In this document: piece by piece, positions 31,409 to 40,274 of the stretch
Position numbering within the stretch: position 1 is the first letter of the stretch
Layout of the letters: every line of letters begins with the position of its first letter
NCBI RefSeq assembly: GCF_009659535.1
Contig: NZ_VJZZ01000023.1
Span: forward strand, 1-64,000
From: Aggregicoccus sp. 17bor-14
GTDB taxonomy: Bacteria; Myxococcota; Myxococcia; Myxococcales; Myxococcaceae
Length of the DNA stretch: 64,000 nt
Direction of reading: 5' to 3'
Made by a program: the position numbers and the translations under genes
Notes under the pieces: generated by a model
What the model was told of the DNA's origin: nothing
The model's input: the letters and a program-made list of their open reading frames with translations, nothing else
Database searches by the model: none

Positions 31409-32274
31409 GCCGCCTCGAGCCACTGCGCGGCCTCGGCCCACAGGCTGTCGCGCGCCTTGTCGCGAAAGAAGCCGAAGTGGCCCAGCTTGCGCAGCCCCGC
31501 CTCAGCCGGTGACACGCTGCGCACCTCGGCGCGTGCGTTCGGATAGCGCGAGACGAGCCACTGCACGCCGGTGAGGGGGGCGTATGCGTCGTCGGTGACG
31601 GCGTAGCTGCGCAAGGGGGCGCGCAGGCGCGCGTAGCCGGGCGCACTGCGCACCTCCTCGTCCGCGAGGAAGTAGCCCGGGTGCCGGCCCCAGCGCGCCC
31701 ACTGCTTCGCCACGCCCGCCGGCAGGTCCTCGCCCTGCCCGAAGCGGCGCATGGGGAGGTAGCCCAGCAGCGCCGTCATCCCGGGGATGAGCGCGTACCA
31801 GGTGAAGAGCATCACCCCGCGCCCCGCGCCCCGCCACATCCCCCAGTAGCCGCCCTGGCTCGCCACCAGCAGCACGCCCGCGAGGCGCTCGAGGCGCTCG
31901 GGCGGCGCGAGCCCCAGCACCTGCCCGCCGACGCTGTGGCCCACCACGCGCTGGGGCACCTCCGGGTGGCGCTCCGCCATCCACGCGAGCGCGGCCGCGA
32001 GGTCCTGCGTCCCCCACTGCGCCATCGTGGCCTCGTAGCCGCGCAGCCGCTCGGGCGCGGACTCGCCCACGCCGCGGTAGTCGAAGGTGAGCACCGCGTG
32101 GCCCCGGCCCGCGAGGTACGCAGCGAAGGGCGCATAGAAGCGGCGAGGCACCCCGGTGGCCGAGGCCAGCACCACGGCTCCGCGAGCGGGCCCCTCCGGC
32201 AGGAAGTGCGTGGCCGCGAGCACCTGGCCGTCGGCGGCGCGCAGGTGCACCGGCTCGGACGTGTGGGACTGCAT
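31393..32274 (-). CDS. Alpha/beta hydrolase (COG4757-like)
   Basis: The 293-residue product starts at MQSHTSEPVHLRAADGQVLA. Landmarks are AVVLASATGVPRRFYAPFA, VLTFDYRGVGESAPERL, the nucleophile elbow VVGHSVGGQVLG with Ser114, and a C-terminal KLGHFGFFRDKARDSLW with the likely His. The middle WGMWRGAGRGVMLFTWYALI is a lid-like hydrophobic insert typical of the COG4757 predicted hydrolases. Substrate unknown. It is divergently arranged with the CpaF-like gene. Confidence 0.85.
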   Translation of the reverse strand: MQSHTSEPVHLRAADGQVLAATHFLPEGPARGAVVLASATGVPRRFYAPFAAYLAGRGHAVLTFDYRGVGESAPERLRGYEATMAQWGTQDLAAALAWMAERHPEVPQRVVGHSVGGQVLGLAPPERLERLAGVLLVASQGGYWGMWRGAGRGVMLFTWYALIPGMTALLGYLPMRRFGQGEDLPAGVAKQWARWGRHPGYFLADEEVRSAPGYARLRAPLRSYAVTDDAYAPLTGVQWLVSRYPNARAEVRSVSPAEAGLRKLGHFGFFRDKARDSLWAEAAQWLEAAHSPA

Positions 32275-32380
32275 CGTCGCGCTCCCTCTCCTCGTGGCTG
32301 GCATGCCGCGGCGCGGCGCGCCATCGGTCATCGGGCGGTTGGCCAGCGGCACGCGCCCCCGCCTAGCCTCCCGCTTCACC

Positions 32381-34474
32381 ATGACGATGTACACCGAGTC
32401 GCTGCGGGCCTTCCTCAAGCCGGTGCTCCCCTATCTCGACGACGCCTCGGTGTCCGAGATCATGATCAACGGCCCCGAGGACGTGTGGATCGAGCGCAAG
32501 GGCAAGCTCACCCGCACGGACGCGCGCTTCACCGCGGAGGGCCTGGACGGCGCCGCGCGCAACATGGCGCAGTTCGTGGGCCGCGTGCTCAACGAGGAGC
32601 GCCCGCGCCTGGACGCGCGCCTACCGGACGGCAGCCGCATCCACGTGGTGCTCGCGCCCGTCGCGCGCAAGGGCACCACCATCTCCATCCGCAAGTTCTT
32701 CAAGGACAAGCTCACCATCGACGCGCTGCTGAAGTTCAAGTCGATGACGGCGCAGATGGCCCGGCTCATCGAGGCGGGCATCGCCACGAAGCTGAACATG
32801 GTGGTGGCCGGCGGCACCGGCTCGGGCAAGACGACGCTGCTCAACATCGTCTCCAGCCTCATCCCGGACGACGAGCGCATCCTCACCATCGAGGACTCGG
32901 CGGAGCTGCAGCTCAACCAGACGCACCTGGTGCCCTTCGAGAGCCGCCCGCCCGACAAGTTCGGCAAGGGCGGCGTGGACATGGGCGACCTGCTCGCCAG
33001 CGCGCTGCGCCTGCGCCCGGACCGCATCGTGGTGGGCGAGGTGCGCGGCGGCGAGGCCTTCCACCTGATGCAGGCGATGAACACCGGCCACGGCGGCTCG
33101 CTCGCCACCACGCACGCGAACACGCCCACGGACACCCTGCGCCGGCTCGAGAGCCTGTGCCTCATGTCCGGCGTGGACCTGCCCATGGTGGCCGTGCGCG
33201 CGCAGGTGGCCAGCGCCATCAACCTGGTCATCTGCTGCGAGCGCCTGCACGACGGCAGCCGCAAGACGACGCACATCTCCGAGGTGCTGCCGCTCAACGA
33301 CAAGGGCGACTACCGCACCCAGGACCTCTTCGTCTTCACGCCCGTGGCGAAGGACGCCGAGGGCCACGTGCTCGGCTACCACGCGCCCACCGGCATCCTG
33401 CCCACCTTCCTCGCGCGCGCCCGCGCCTACGGCTTCACCGACCTGGACGAGGCCTTCTTCGACCCCGCCACCTACGGCCTGCCGCCGCCGCCCGTCTTCC
33501 ACGCCGGCGCCGCACACCAGGTCCGCTGGGCTCCCTCGCTGCGCCACCGCGAGCAGGGCCGCCCCGACCCCGAGCACTTCCAGGACGCCTGGCGCGAGCT
33601 CGAGCAGCGCCTGCAGGCCGAGGCGCGCGGCGAGGAGATCCCGGCCCCGCGAGCCCAGGTGCAGGTGGCCCCTTCGTTCCGCCAGGACGCGCAGGCCGCG
33701 GCCTCGCCCCCTGCCCCGAGCGCTCCGCCGGTTCCCGTCCATGCCGACGCGGTGGGGGCTTCCTCGCCGAAGGCGAGCGGGGCCCCGCGGGGGTCGGCGC
33801 CGGCGCCCATGGTGAGCGAGGCCGGGGCGATGGCAGCCGCGCCTTTCCGTGCAGTCGAGACCGAGCGCATGTCGGCACCGCCCGTCGCGGTGAGTGAGCC
33901 CGTCCCCGCCTTCACGCGCAGGGAGACCCCGCAGGACGTGGCGCCGCCGGTCGCCGGGACTGCGCCCGGCCTCACGCGCGGACCGACGCCGCAGGAGTCT
34001 TCGCTTCCCGTCGCGGCGAGTGCAGATGCCCGAGCGCCCGTGGCGGCGAGCGATGCCGCGAGGCCCTCGCCGCCCGTCGCCGTGAGTGCGGATGCGCAGG
34101 TCGCCGCCCCTCGCGTCCCTCCGAGCAGCCCTGCGCGTGAGGCCGCGCCGCCCTCGGAGAAGACGGAGATCCGCCCCGCGCCAGTGCGCCGCGCCGCGCC
34201 GCGCGTGCCGGACGACATGGACGACGACCGCACGCCGATGCCCACGCCCAATCCGCTGCTCGCGGGCGCGGCCGAGGAGAGCACGGTGCAGCTCGCGGAC
34301 GAGCTGCTGGACACGCGTCCGGCCGCACCCGCGCCGCCGCGCCCGAGCCTCCCGCCCCGCCGTCCGCCTCCCGCCCGCGGGGTGACGCCGGTGTTCGAGG
34401 ACTCGCCCTCGCTACAATCGGAAGATCCGGAGAAGACCGCGATTCGCCCGGCCCCTCAGCGCCCGCGGCGTTGA
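32381..34474 (+). CDS. cpaF: CpaF/TadA-type secretion ATPase with long disordered C-terminal tail
   Basis: The 697-residue product starts at MTMYTESLRAFLKPVLPYLD. Residues 1-395 are a type II/IV secretion ATPase of the CpaF/TadA kind: SVSEIMINGPEDVWIERKGK, the Walker A box GGTGSGKTT near residue 145, LTIEDSAELQL (Asp box), LRLRPDRIVVGEVRGGEAF (Walker B) and GHGGSLATTHANTPTDTLRR (His box). CpaF ATPases power assembly of Tad/Flp pili. Residues about 400-697 are unusual: an Ala/Pro-rich, poorly structured tail with two copies of EKTxIRPAP. No other Tad genes are adjacent, so a stand-alone motor or signalling role is possible. Confidence 0.9.
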   Translation: MTMYTESLRAFLKPVLPYLDDASVSEIMINGPEDVWIERKGKLTRTDARFTAEGLDGAARNMAQFVGRVLNEERPRLDARLPDGSRIHVVLAPVARKGTTISIRKFFKDKLTIDALLKFKSMTAQMARLIEAGIATKLNMVVAGGTGSGKTTLLNIVSSLIPDDERILTIEDSAELQLNQTHLVPFESRPPDKFGKGGVDMGDLLASALRLRPDRIVVGEVRGGEAFHLMQAMNTGHGGSLATTHANTPTDTLRRLESLCLMSGVDLPMVAVRAQVASAINLVICCERLHDGSRKTTHISEVLPLNDKGDYRTQDLFVFTPVAKDAEGHVLGYHAPTGILPTFLARARAYGFTDLDEAFFDPATYGLPPPPVFHAGAAHQVRWAPSLRHREQGRPDPEHFQDAWRELEQRLQAEARGEEIPAPRAQVQVAPSFRQDAQAAASPPAPSAPPVPVHADAVGASSPKASGAPRGSAPAPMVSEAGAMAAAPFRAVETERMSAPPVAVSEPVPAFTRRETPQDVAPPVAGTAPGLTRGPTPQESSLPVAASADARAPVAASDAARPSPPVAVSADAQVAAPRVPPSSPAREAAPPSEKTEIRPAPVRRAAPRVPDDMDDDRTPMPTPNPLLAGAAEESTVQLADELLDTRPAAPAPPRPSLPPRRPPPARGVTPVFEDSPSLQSEDPEKTAIRPAPQRPRR

Positions 34475-34580
34475 GGAGCGCTGCGCATTTGCACTCCGAG
34501 AGGAACCGAACTGCGACCAGCGGTGGACGTCGTGCAGCCGTCTTCGCGGCACTTCGAGGAGGAGCGGCTACAGTGGGCGC

Positions 34581-35372
34581 GTGCTCGCACCCGTGCTCGT
34601 GACGCTCGCCCTCCTCGCACAGGCTCCGGCCGCGGCTCCACAGGCTGCGCAGCCCGCCATCACCCTTCACGTCCTCGCGCTCGAGGCGGCGGGGGTGCCG
34701 GCGCACGTGGTGGAGTTCTGCCAGGAGCACCTCTACGGCGAGCTGCAGCGCCAGGGCTTCACGGTGCTGCGCGCGGACGCGAGCGGCGCCGAGCGGGCGC
34801 GGGCGCGGGCAGTCGTGGTCGGCGAGCTGGTGCTCTTCCCGAGCGGCTTTCGCGTGACGGCGCGGGCGCGCGCGGCGGATGACGGGCGCGTGCTCGCGGA
34901 GCACGTGACGCAGAACGTCCCCGAGCAGCGCCTGCTGGACGCGCTCACCGAGGCCGTGAACGCGCTCGCGCCGCAGCTGCGTACGCGGCTCGCGCCCGCC
35001 CCGGTGCCGCTCGTGGCCCCGGCGCCGCAGGCCGAGCGCCCGCTGCGCAAGTGGGCATGGATTCCCGCGGCAGGCGGCGCGGTGCTGCTGGGCACGGGCA
35101 CGGCCTTCCTCTTCCAGGCGCGCTCGAAGCAGCGCGAGCTGGAGGCCCCGCAGGGGAGCGGCGAGCCCGTGGACGGCGCCGCGGTGGCGAGCGCGGGCGA
35201 GCGCGCACAGACGCTGAGCCGGGTGAGCTACGGGCTGGGAGGCGCGCTGGTGGCCGCAGGCGCCGCGCTCTACTTCCTGCCCGTGGAGCGGCTGTGGGGC
35301 GGCGGCGTGAGCGGGCCGGTGCGCCTGCAGGTGGCGCCCGGGGGCGTCGCGCTCAGCGGGGTGCTGCCGTGA
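34581..35372 (+). CDS. Exported or membrane-anchored hypothetical protein
   Basis: The 263-residue product starts with GTG at 34581. A signal peptide (MLAPVLVTLALLAQAPAAAP) is followed by an alpha/beta domain (ITLHVLALEAAGVPAHVVEF through DALTEAVNALAPQLR). Then come a proline-rich linker, a hydrophobic span WAWIPAAGGAVLLGTGTAF, a charged loop and a second span GLGGALVAAGAALYFLPV. The domain before the linker resembles the periplasmic TolB/adventurous-type sensor modules common in myxobacterial surface proteins, but the match is loose. Its stop overlaps the next GTG (GTGA), so the two genes are coupled. Confidence 0.72.
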   Translation: MLAPVLVTLALLAQAPAAAPQAAQPAITLHVLALEAAGVPAHVVEFCQEHLYGELQRQGFTVLRADASGAERARARAVVVGELVLFPSGFRVTARARAADDGRVLAEHVTQNVPEQRLLDALTEAVNALAPQLRTRLAPAPVPLVAPAPQAERPLRKWAWIPAAGGAVLLGTGTAFLFQARSKQRELEAPQGSGEPVDGAAVASAGERAQTLSRVSYGLGGALVAAGAALYFLPVERLWGGGVSGPVRLQVAPGGVALSGVLP

Positions 35373-37006
35373 GGCTGCCGGTGAGGATGCTGCTCGTGGC
35401 CTCAGGTGCTGGCGCGGCGCTCGCGCTCGCCTGCTACGACTTCGACGCGAGCCGCGCCCGCTGCGAGGCGCCCGGCGGCGCGTGCGTCGAGCCGCCCGTC
35501 ATCACCGTGGACCCGAACTGCACGCCCACCGGTCCGGATGTCCCGGACGACGAGTTCGTGGACAGCGACTGCGACGGCGTGGACGGCGTGGCGGACGCGG
35601 GGCTCTTCGTGGACCCGGTGGGCGGCGACGACCTCGCGGCCGGAACTCCCGAAGCGCCCATGCGCACGCTCGCCGCGGCGCTGCAGCGCGCCCAGGGCGC
35701 GGGCAAGGGCGTGCTCTACCTGGGCGCAGGCGCCTTCAACGAGGGCGAGCTCGCGCTCGCGCAGCCCGTGGCGCTCTACGGCAGCTACGCGGGGCGCGCG
35801 GGCCACTGGGTGCGCGCCGGCAGCAACGTGAGCCACCTGGACGGCGGCGCCACTGCGCTCACCGTGCGGGACGTGGACGGCGGCGTGACGCTCGACCACC
35901 TGCTGCTCAGCTCCGCCAACGCGCAGCTTCCCGGCCAGCCCTCCATCGCGCTGCGCGTGCTGCGCGCGGGTGCAGTGACGGTGCACCAGAGCGAGCTGTC
36001 CGCGGGCGCGGGGGCCGCGGGCGCTACGGGCGCACGGGGCGCCGACGGACCACCGGGCGGCGCGGGCGCAGATGGCGGCAGCGCCACTGGCTCGAACTTC
36101 GGCGGACCTGGCACGGGCGCACGCTTCGGCTGCGGGCTCGATGCGCCCTCGGGCGGCGGCGGTGGACTCGGCGGCTCACAGGCGCCCGGGAGCCGGGGAA
36201 GCCAGGGACGGCTTGCCTCGGGCAACCAGGTCACCCCTGGCGGCGATGGCGGAACGACGGGCTCGGTGAATTGCCTGATCCTTAGCCCCAAGTGCGACTG
36301 CACCGGGAACCCGGGAGGCCTCGGTGCTTCCGGTGCTCCCGGCACGCCCGGAGCTGCTGCGCCAGGCGGCAGCGGGCTCGGTGAGCTCACGAGTGACACT
36401 TGGCTCGCCTCGAATGCTCCGCTCGGCGACCCCGGCGGCCCGGGAGCGGGCGGAGGCGGAGGCGGAGGCGGAGGCAGCTGCGACATCAGTCCTGCGGTGG
36501 CAGCAGCCGGTGGAACAGGTGGTGGTGGTGGTGCAGGCGGCTGCGGCGGCGCGGGCGGCAATGGCGGACAGGGCGGCGGGGCGTCCATCGCGTTGCTCGT
36601 GCTGGACAGCCACGTGACCCTTGAGTCCGCCACGCTGCGAACCAGCACGGGTGGCGCAGGCGGAGCCGGAGGCTTGGGTGGCGATGGCGGCACGCCGGGT
36701 CCAGGTGGTTTCGGAGGCGCAGGAGGACACATCGACGACGCGCCCAACTCGGACAACAACCGCTCGTACACGACGACGGGCGGCGCGGGCGGAGTCGGCG
36801 GCCGCGGCGGACAGGGCGGCGTGGGCGGCCCGGGCGGCGGCGGCGCCGGTGGCCCCTCGGTGGGCGCCTGGTGCAACGCGGGCGCGAGCCTCACGACCCG
36901 AGGCAAGAGCGTGGTGCAGCGGGGCGCGGGCGGCGCAGGTGGCGCTGGGCCCGGCAACCCCGGTGACGCGGGCGTCTCGGTAGATGCGGTCGGGTGCTCG
37001 CTCTAG
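35369..37006 (+). CDS. Glycine-rich lipoprotein with collagen-like tracts
   Basis: The 545-residue product starts at GTG 35369, coupled to the preceding stop. The lipobox ALALAC puts the anchored Cys at residue 22. An Asp/Cys segment (DEFVDSDCDGVDGVADAG) of the calcium-loop type follows. Residues about 80-210 show a parallel beta-helix pattern (GVLYLGAGAFNEGELALAQP). From residue about 215 the protein is glycine-rich: near-regular Gly-X-Y triplets (GATGARGADGPPGGAG, GASGAPGTPGAA) mix with Gly-Gly-X repeats and scattered short hydrophobic blocks. This looks like a surface-exposed matrix or adhesin lipoprotein. Confidence 0.82.
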   Translation: MRLPVRMLLVASGAGAALALACYDFDASRARCEAPGGACVEPPVITVDPNCTPTGPDVPDDEFVDSDCDGVDGVADAGLFVDPVGGDDLAAGTPEAPMRTLAAALQRAQGAGKGVLYLGAGAFNEGELALAQPVALYGSYAGRAGHWVRAGSNVSHLDGGATALTVRDVDGGVTLDHLLLSSANAQLPGQPSIALRVLRAGAVTVHQSELSAGAGAAGATGARGADGPPGGAGADGGSATGSNFGGPGTGARFGCGLDAPSGGGGGLGGSQAPGSRGSQGRLASGNQVTPGGDGGTTGSVNCLILSPKCDCTGNPGGLGASGAPGTPGAAAPGGSGLGELTSDTWLASNAPLGDPGGPGAGGGGGGGGGSCDISPAVAAAGGTGGGGGAGGCGGAGGNGGQGGGASIALLVLDSHVTLESATLRTSTGGAGGAGGLGGDGGTPGPGGFGGAGGHIDDAPNSDNNRSYTTTGGAGGVGGRGGQGGVGGPGGGGAGGPSVGAWCNAGASLTTRGKSVVQRGAGGAGGAGPGNPGDAGVSVDAVGCSL

Positions 37007-37126
37007 CCCCGTCCCCCACTGTCCGGCCTCTGACAGGCGGGGCAGTGACGGGCGGGGGCGCCCGGCCGCCTGCCTGCTTGGCTTGGCCCGCGTAAACGCG
37101 CGAGAGTGGCCCCTTCTCTCCCCCGG

Positions 37127-38878
37127 ATGACTCCCCTTCCCTCCTGCCTGCGCTGTGGCACCGCCCTCTCCGGGGCTGCCTGCGCGTGCATCGAGATGGG
37201 CGCCGACATGGGCGCCGCGGTGCCGTGGGAGCCCATCCCGCCCGCGTCCTCCGCAGGCCCCACGCAGGTGCGTCCGCGCGAGGACCTGGAGCAGCTCGCG
37301 GTCCTCTCCCTGCAGCAGCCGCTCGTCCTGCACGACCCACTCGTGGGGCTGATGCTGGGCGACTACGAGCTGCAGCGCTGCGTGGGCACCGGCGGCATGG
37401 GGCTGGTGTACGAGGGGCTGCAGCCGCTGATCGGCAAGCGCGTGGCGGTGAAGGTGCTGCGCCCCGAGCTCGCCAACGACGCCGAGCAGGTGGCGCGGCT
37501 GCTCGCCGAGGCCCGCGCCGTCAACGCCATCCGCCATCGCGGCATCATCGACATCTTTGGCTTCGGGCGCCTTCCGGACGGCCGGCAGTACATCGTCATG
37601 GAGTTCCTCGAGGGCAAGGCGCTCGACGCCCGGCTCGCCGAGGCGGGGCGCCTGCCGCTGGAGGAGGCGCTGGGCATCGTGGACGAGGTGCTGGCGGCGC
37701 TCGGCGCGGCGCACGACGCGGGCGTGGTGCACCGCGACCTCAAGCCGAGCAACATCTTCCTCGTGGAGCAGCCGGACGGCAGCCGCTACGTGAAGCTGCT
37801 GGACTTCGGGCTCGCCAAGCGCGGCGAGGTCCCGCGCGGCATGACGCCGCAGACGCGCATGGACATGGTGGTGGGCACGCCGGAGTACATGGCGCCGGAG
37901 CAGGCCCGCGGCCAGGCCGTGGGCCCGATGACCGACCTGTACGCGCTCGGGGTGCTCACCTTCGAGCTCGTCACCGGCCAGCTGCCCTTCAGCGGCGCCT
38001 CCGCGGTGGACCTGCTGCTGCAGCACGTGGACGCCCCTCCGCCGCGCCCCTCCTCGCTCGTGCCCGAGCTCACGCCCGCGCTCGATGCCTTCGTGCTGCA
38101 GATGCTCACGAAGGACCCGCAGCAGCGCCCCGCCTCCGCGCACGCCCTGCGCGAGCAATTGCAGCGGGTGCGCCTCGGCGCCGAGCAGCCCACCTCCACG
38201 GTCCATGCCGTCAGCGCGGTCCCGCAGGCGCCGCGTGCCGGACGCCGCACCCGGGTCTTGGTGGGTGCTGCGGCAGCAGTGCTCGCAGTGGGCGCGGTCG
38301 GACTCGGGCTCGCGTGGCGCGCGCAGGGAGCTCCTGCACCTGCCGTCGCTGCTGCACCGAGCACACGCGCGATGGCTGCAGGCGAAGGCACCGCGAGCGC
38401 ACAGCACCTGCGCACTGCACCTGCGTCAGACGACAACACCGCGAAGGCCGCTGGCCCGAGCGCTGCGACGCCCCCGGGCGCAGGCGCTGCGGACCCGCGG
38501 CCTGCCACTGCCTCGAACGCTGCGGGCCTGCAGCCGGCTTCGACCGGGGGCTCTGTGAAGCGCACGCGCCCTGCAGCGGCCGAGGTCATCGCGCAGGCGC
38601 CCGCAGCACGCGCCGCTCCCGCGCAGCGCAGCGTCCCGCGGGCCCCTGCGCCCAAGCCCGAAGCGGGCCCCAGCTTCAGCACCCTGCTCGCGCGCGTGGA
38701 GGGGCTCGAGCGAGACCTCGCGGCGCGCGCCGGCAGCGGCGAGCCGCTCTCGCCCGCCGCCGGCACCACGCTCGCGCGCCTGCGCCGCGAGGTGGAGCTC
38801 GCCCGCGAGCCCTCCGTGCGCCAGGAGCTCGCGGGGAAGCTCGGGGACTGGGAGCGGCTCTTCCTCGGACGGCACTGA
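37127..38878 (+). CDS. Hanks-type Ser/Thr protein kinase, membrane-anchored
   Basis: The 583-residue product starts at MTPLPSCLRCGTALSG; a GTG at 37106 is an alternative. Residues 7-21 carry four Cys (CLRC and CAC) of a small zinc-ribbon type. The kinase domain covers about 78-350: GTGGMG loop (87-92), VAVKVL with Lys109, VHRDLKPSN (Asp204), LDFGLAK and YMAPEQARG. All catalytic residues are present. A single membrane span follows at about 377-397 (VLVGAAAAVLAVGAVGLGL), then an Ala/Pro-rich exported segment and a C-terminal helical region. It is a complete receptor-type kinase of the kind abundant in myxobacteria. Confidence 0.95.
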   Translation: MTPLPSCLRCGTALSGAACACIEMGADMGAAVPWEPIPPASSAGPTQVRPREDLEQLAVLSLQQPLVLHDPLVGLMLGDYELQRCVGTGGMGLVYEGLQPLIGKRVAVKVLRPELANDAEQVARLLAEARAVNAIRHRGIIDIFGFGRLPDGRQYIVMEFLEGKALDARLAEAGRLPLEEALGIVDEVLAALGAAHDAGVVHRDLKPSNIFLVEQPDGSRYVKLLDFGLAKRGEVPRGMTPQTRMDMVVGTPEYMAPEQARGQAVGPMTDLYALGVLTFELVTGQLPFSGASAVDLLLQHVDAPPPRPSSLVPELTPALDAFVLQMLTKDPQQRPASAHALREQLQRVRLGAEQPTSTVHAVSAVPQAPRAGRRTRVLVGAAAAVLAVGAVGLGLAWRAQGAPAPAVAAAPSTRAMAAGEGTASAQHLRTAPASDDNTAKAAGPSAATPPGAGAADPRPATASNAAGLQPASTGGSVKRTRPAAAEVIAQAPAARAAPAQRSVPRAPAPKPEAGPSFSTLLARVEGLERDLAARAGSGEPLSPAAGTTLARLRREVELAREPSVRQELAGKLGDWERLFLGRH

Positions 38879-38886
38879 GGGGCGCC

Positions 38887-38907
38887 CCCTCTCCCAGAGG
38901 GAGAGGG
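38887..38907. terminator. CCCTCTCCC hairpin between convergent genes
   Basis: CCCTCTCCC (38887-38895), AGA, GGGAGAGGG (38899-38907). It is identical in stem to the hairpin at 21453-21473 and lies between the convergent kinase and YciI genes, so it can terminate both. Confidence 0.65.
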
Positions 38908-38919
38908 AGGACACGGTGG

Positions 38920-39351
38920 CTAGCGGCGCTTCTCGCTGAGGGCGCGCAGCTCGGCCTCCTTCGCGCGGTGCTCGCCCGTGGGGTCGGACGGGGCGAAGTC
39001 CTCGGCGTCGAACACGCGGCGGATCTCGATCTCCGCGTCCTCGCCGGGCATCGGGTCCGGGCAGCGCTTCACCCACTCGATCGCCTCGTCCATCGACTTC
39101 ACCTGCCACAGCCAGAAGCCGGCGATGAGCTCCTTCGTCTCCGAGAAGGGGCCGTCGATGACCTTCTTCTGGCCGCCGGAGAGGCGCACGCGCACGCCCT
39201 TGGAGCTCGGGTGCAGCCCCTCGCCCGCGAGCATGACGCCGGCCTTCACCAGCTCCTCGTTGAACTTGCCCATCGCGGCCAGCAGCTTCTCTTCCGGGAG
39301 CACGCCCGCCTCGGAGTTCTTCGTCGCCTTGATCAGCACCATGACTCGCAT
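38920..39351 (-). CDS. YciI-related (DGPF) protein
   Basis: The 143-residue product starts at MRVMVLIKATKNSEAGVLPE, 8 bases after a GGAGA site. It has the YCII-related/DGPF pattern: KFNEELVKAGVMLAGEGLHP, the signature VIDGPFSETKELIAGFWLWQ, and VKRCPDPMPGEDAEIEIRRV. Proteins of this family adopt a ferredoxin-like fold and are often linked to ECF sigma factors in other genomes, but no sigma factor is adjacent here. The function is unassigned. The gene lies divergent to the reductase-like gene at 39567. Confidence 0.9.
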   Translation of the reverse strand: MRVMVLIKATKNSEAGVLPEEKLLAAMGKFNEELVKAGVMLAGEGLHPSSKGVRVRLSGGQKKVIDGPFSETKELIAGFWLWQVKSMDEAIEWVKRCPDPMPGEDAEIEIRRVFDAEDFAPSDPTGEHRAKEAELRALSEKRR

Positions 39352-39566
39352 TGCCGTATCTCCTCTGAGGTCCGACCGTCCGTCCTCTGCCAGGACGACG
39401 TGCGAGCGTGAGCGGGATCGACACGGCCCGCGACTATTTTTCCCGGCCGGCCTGCGCACCGCGTCTGCCCCCCGGGGGAGCGGGCAGCGACCGGGAGGGA
39501 CGGTTGCACGCGGGTGGCCGCCCGCGGCGCGCGACGGGGAGGGGCGAGCGGGTTAAAAGCCCCGGC

Positions 39567-40274
39567 GTGGACACCGCCTGGCATACCGTCACCGTCGCCG
39601 CGCTCTTCCCCGCCGCCGACGGGCTCACCGAGCTGGTGCTGGACCTGCGCGGCACGCCCCTGGTGGGCACCCACCGCACGCCGGGGCAGTACGTGAGGCT
39701 CGCGCTGCCGGGCGTGGGCGAGTCGCACTTCGCCATCGCGAGCGCCCCGGTGCCGGGCGGCAGCCGCTGGGACTTCCTGCTCAAGGGCGGCAGCAGCGTG
39801 CCGGACGCGCTGGTGCAGTTGCCGCTGGGCTCGGCGGTGCGCGCGCGCGCGCCCGAGGGCGAGGGCTTCCCGCTGGAGGCCGCGCGCGGGCACGACCTGC
39901 TGCTCTTCGCCACGGGCTCGGGCATCAGCTCCATCCGCTCGGTCATCGACAGCGTGCGCCGCGAGCGCGCGGCCTTCGGCCGGGTGACGCTGTACTTCGG
40001 CGTGCGCACCCCCAGCGCCTTCGCCTACACGAACGAGCTGCACGAGTGGGAGGCCGCCGGCATCCGCGTGGTGCGCACCGTGAGCCAGGCGGGCGCGAGC
40101 GGGTGGCAGGGCCTCACCGGCTACGTGCAGGCGCACCTCGCCAACGAGGACTTCGAAGAGCGCGTCGAGAGCGCGGTGGCCTTCGTGTGCGGACAGGCCT
40201 CCATGGTGGAGGGCGTCACCGGCGCGCTCGAGGCGCGGGGGCTCGCGCGCGAGCGCATCCACCTGAACTACTGA
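39567..40274 (+). CDS. FAD/NAD-binding oxidoreductase (ferredoxin reductase-like)
   Basis: The 235-residue product starts with GTG at 39567 (VDTAWHTVTVAALFP). An N-terminal FAD-binding beta-barrel shows THRTPGQYVRLALPGVGESH (RxYS/T-like flavin motif replaced by GQYVRL plus HFAIAS). It is followed by an NAD-binding part with LLLFATGSGISSIRSVIDSV and ends in VAFVCGQASMVEGVTGALEA and a final Tyr-containing tail. This is the ferredoxin-NADP reductase fold, as in PyrK and phenol hydroxylase reductases, without an iron-sulfur domain. The electron partner is unknown. Its end overlaps the convergent WD40 gene by 7 bases. Confidence 0.85.
   Translation: MDTAWHTVTVAALFPAADGLTELVLDLRGTPLVGTHRTPGQYVRLALPGVGESHFAIASAPVPGGSRWDFLLKGGSSVPDALVQLPLGSAVRARAPEGEGFPLEAARGHDLLLFATGSGISSIRSVIDSVRRERAAFGRVTLYFGVRTPSAFAYTNELHEWEAAGIRVVRTVSQAGASGWQGLTGYVQAHLANEDFEERVESAVAFVCGQASMVEGVTGALEARGLARERIHLNY

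Noticed and set aside
36000-37000. GGC-rich repeats as a possible DNA repeat array
   Set aside because: They are glycine codons of the collagen-like lipoprotein.
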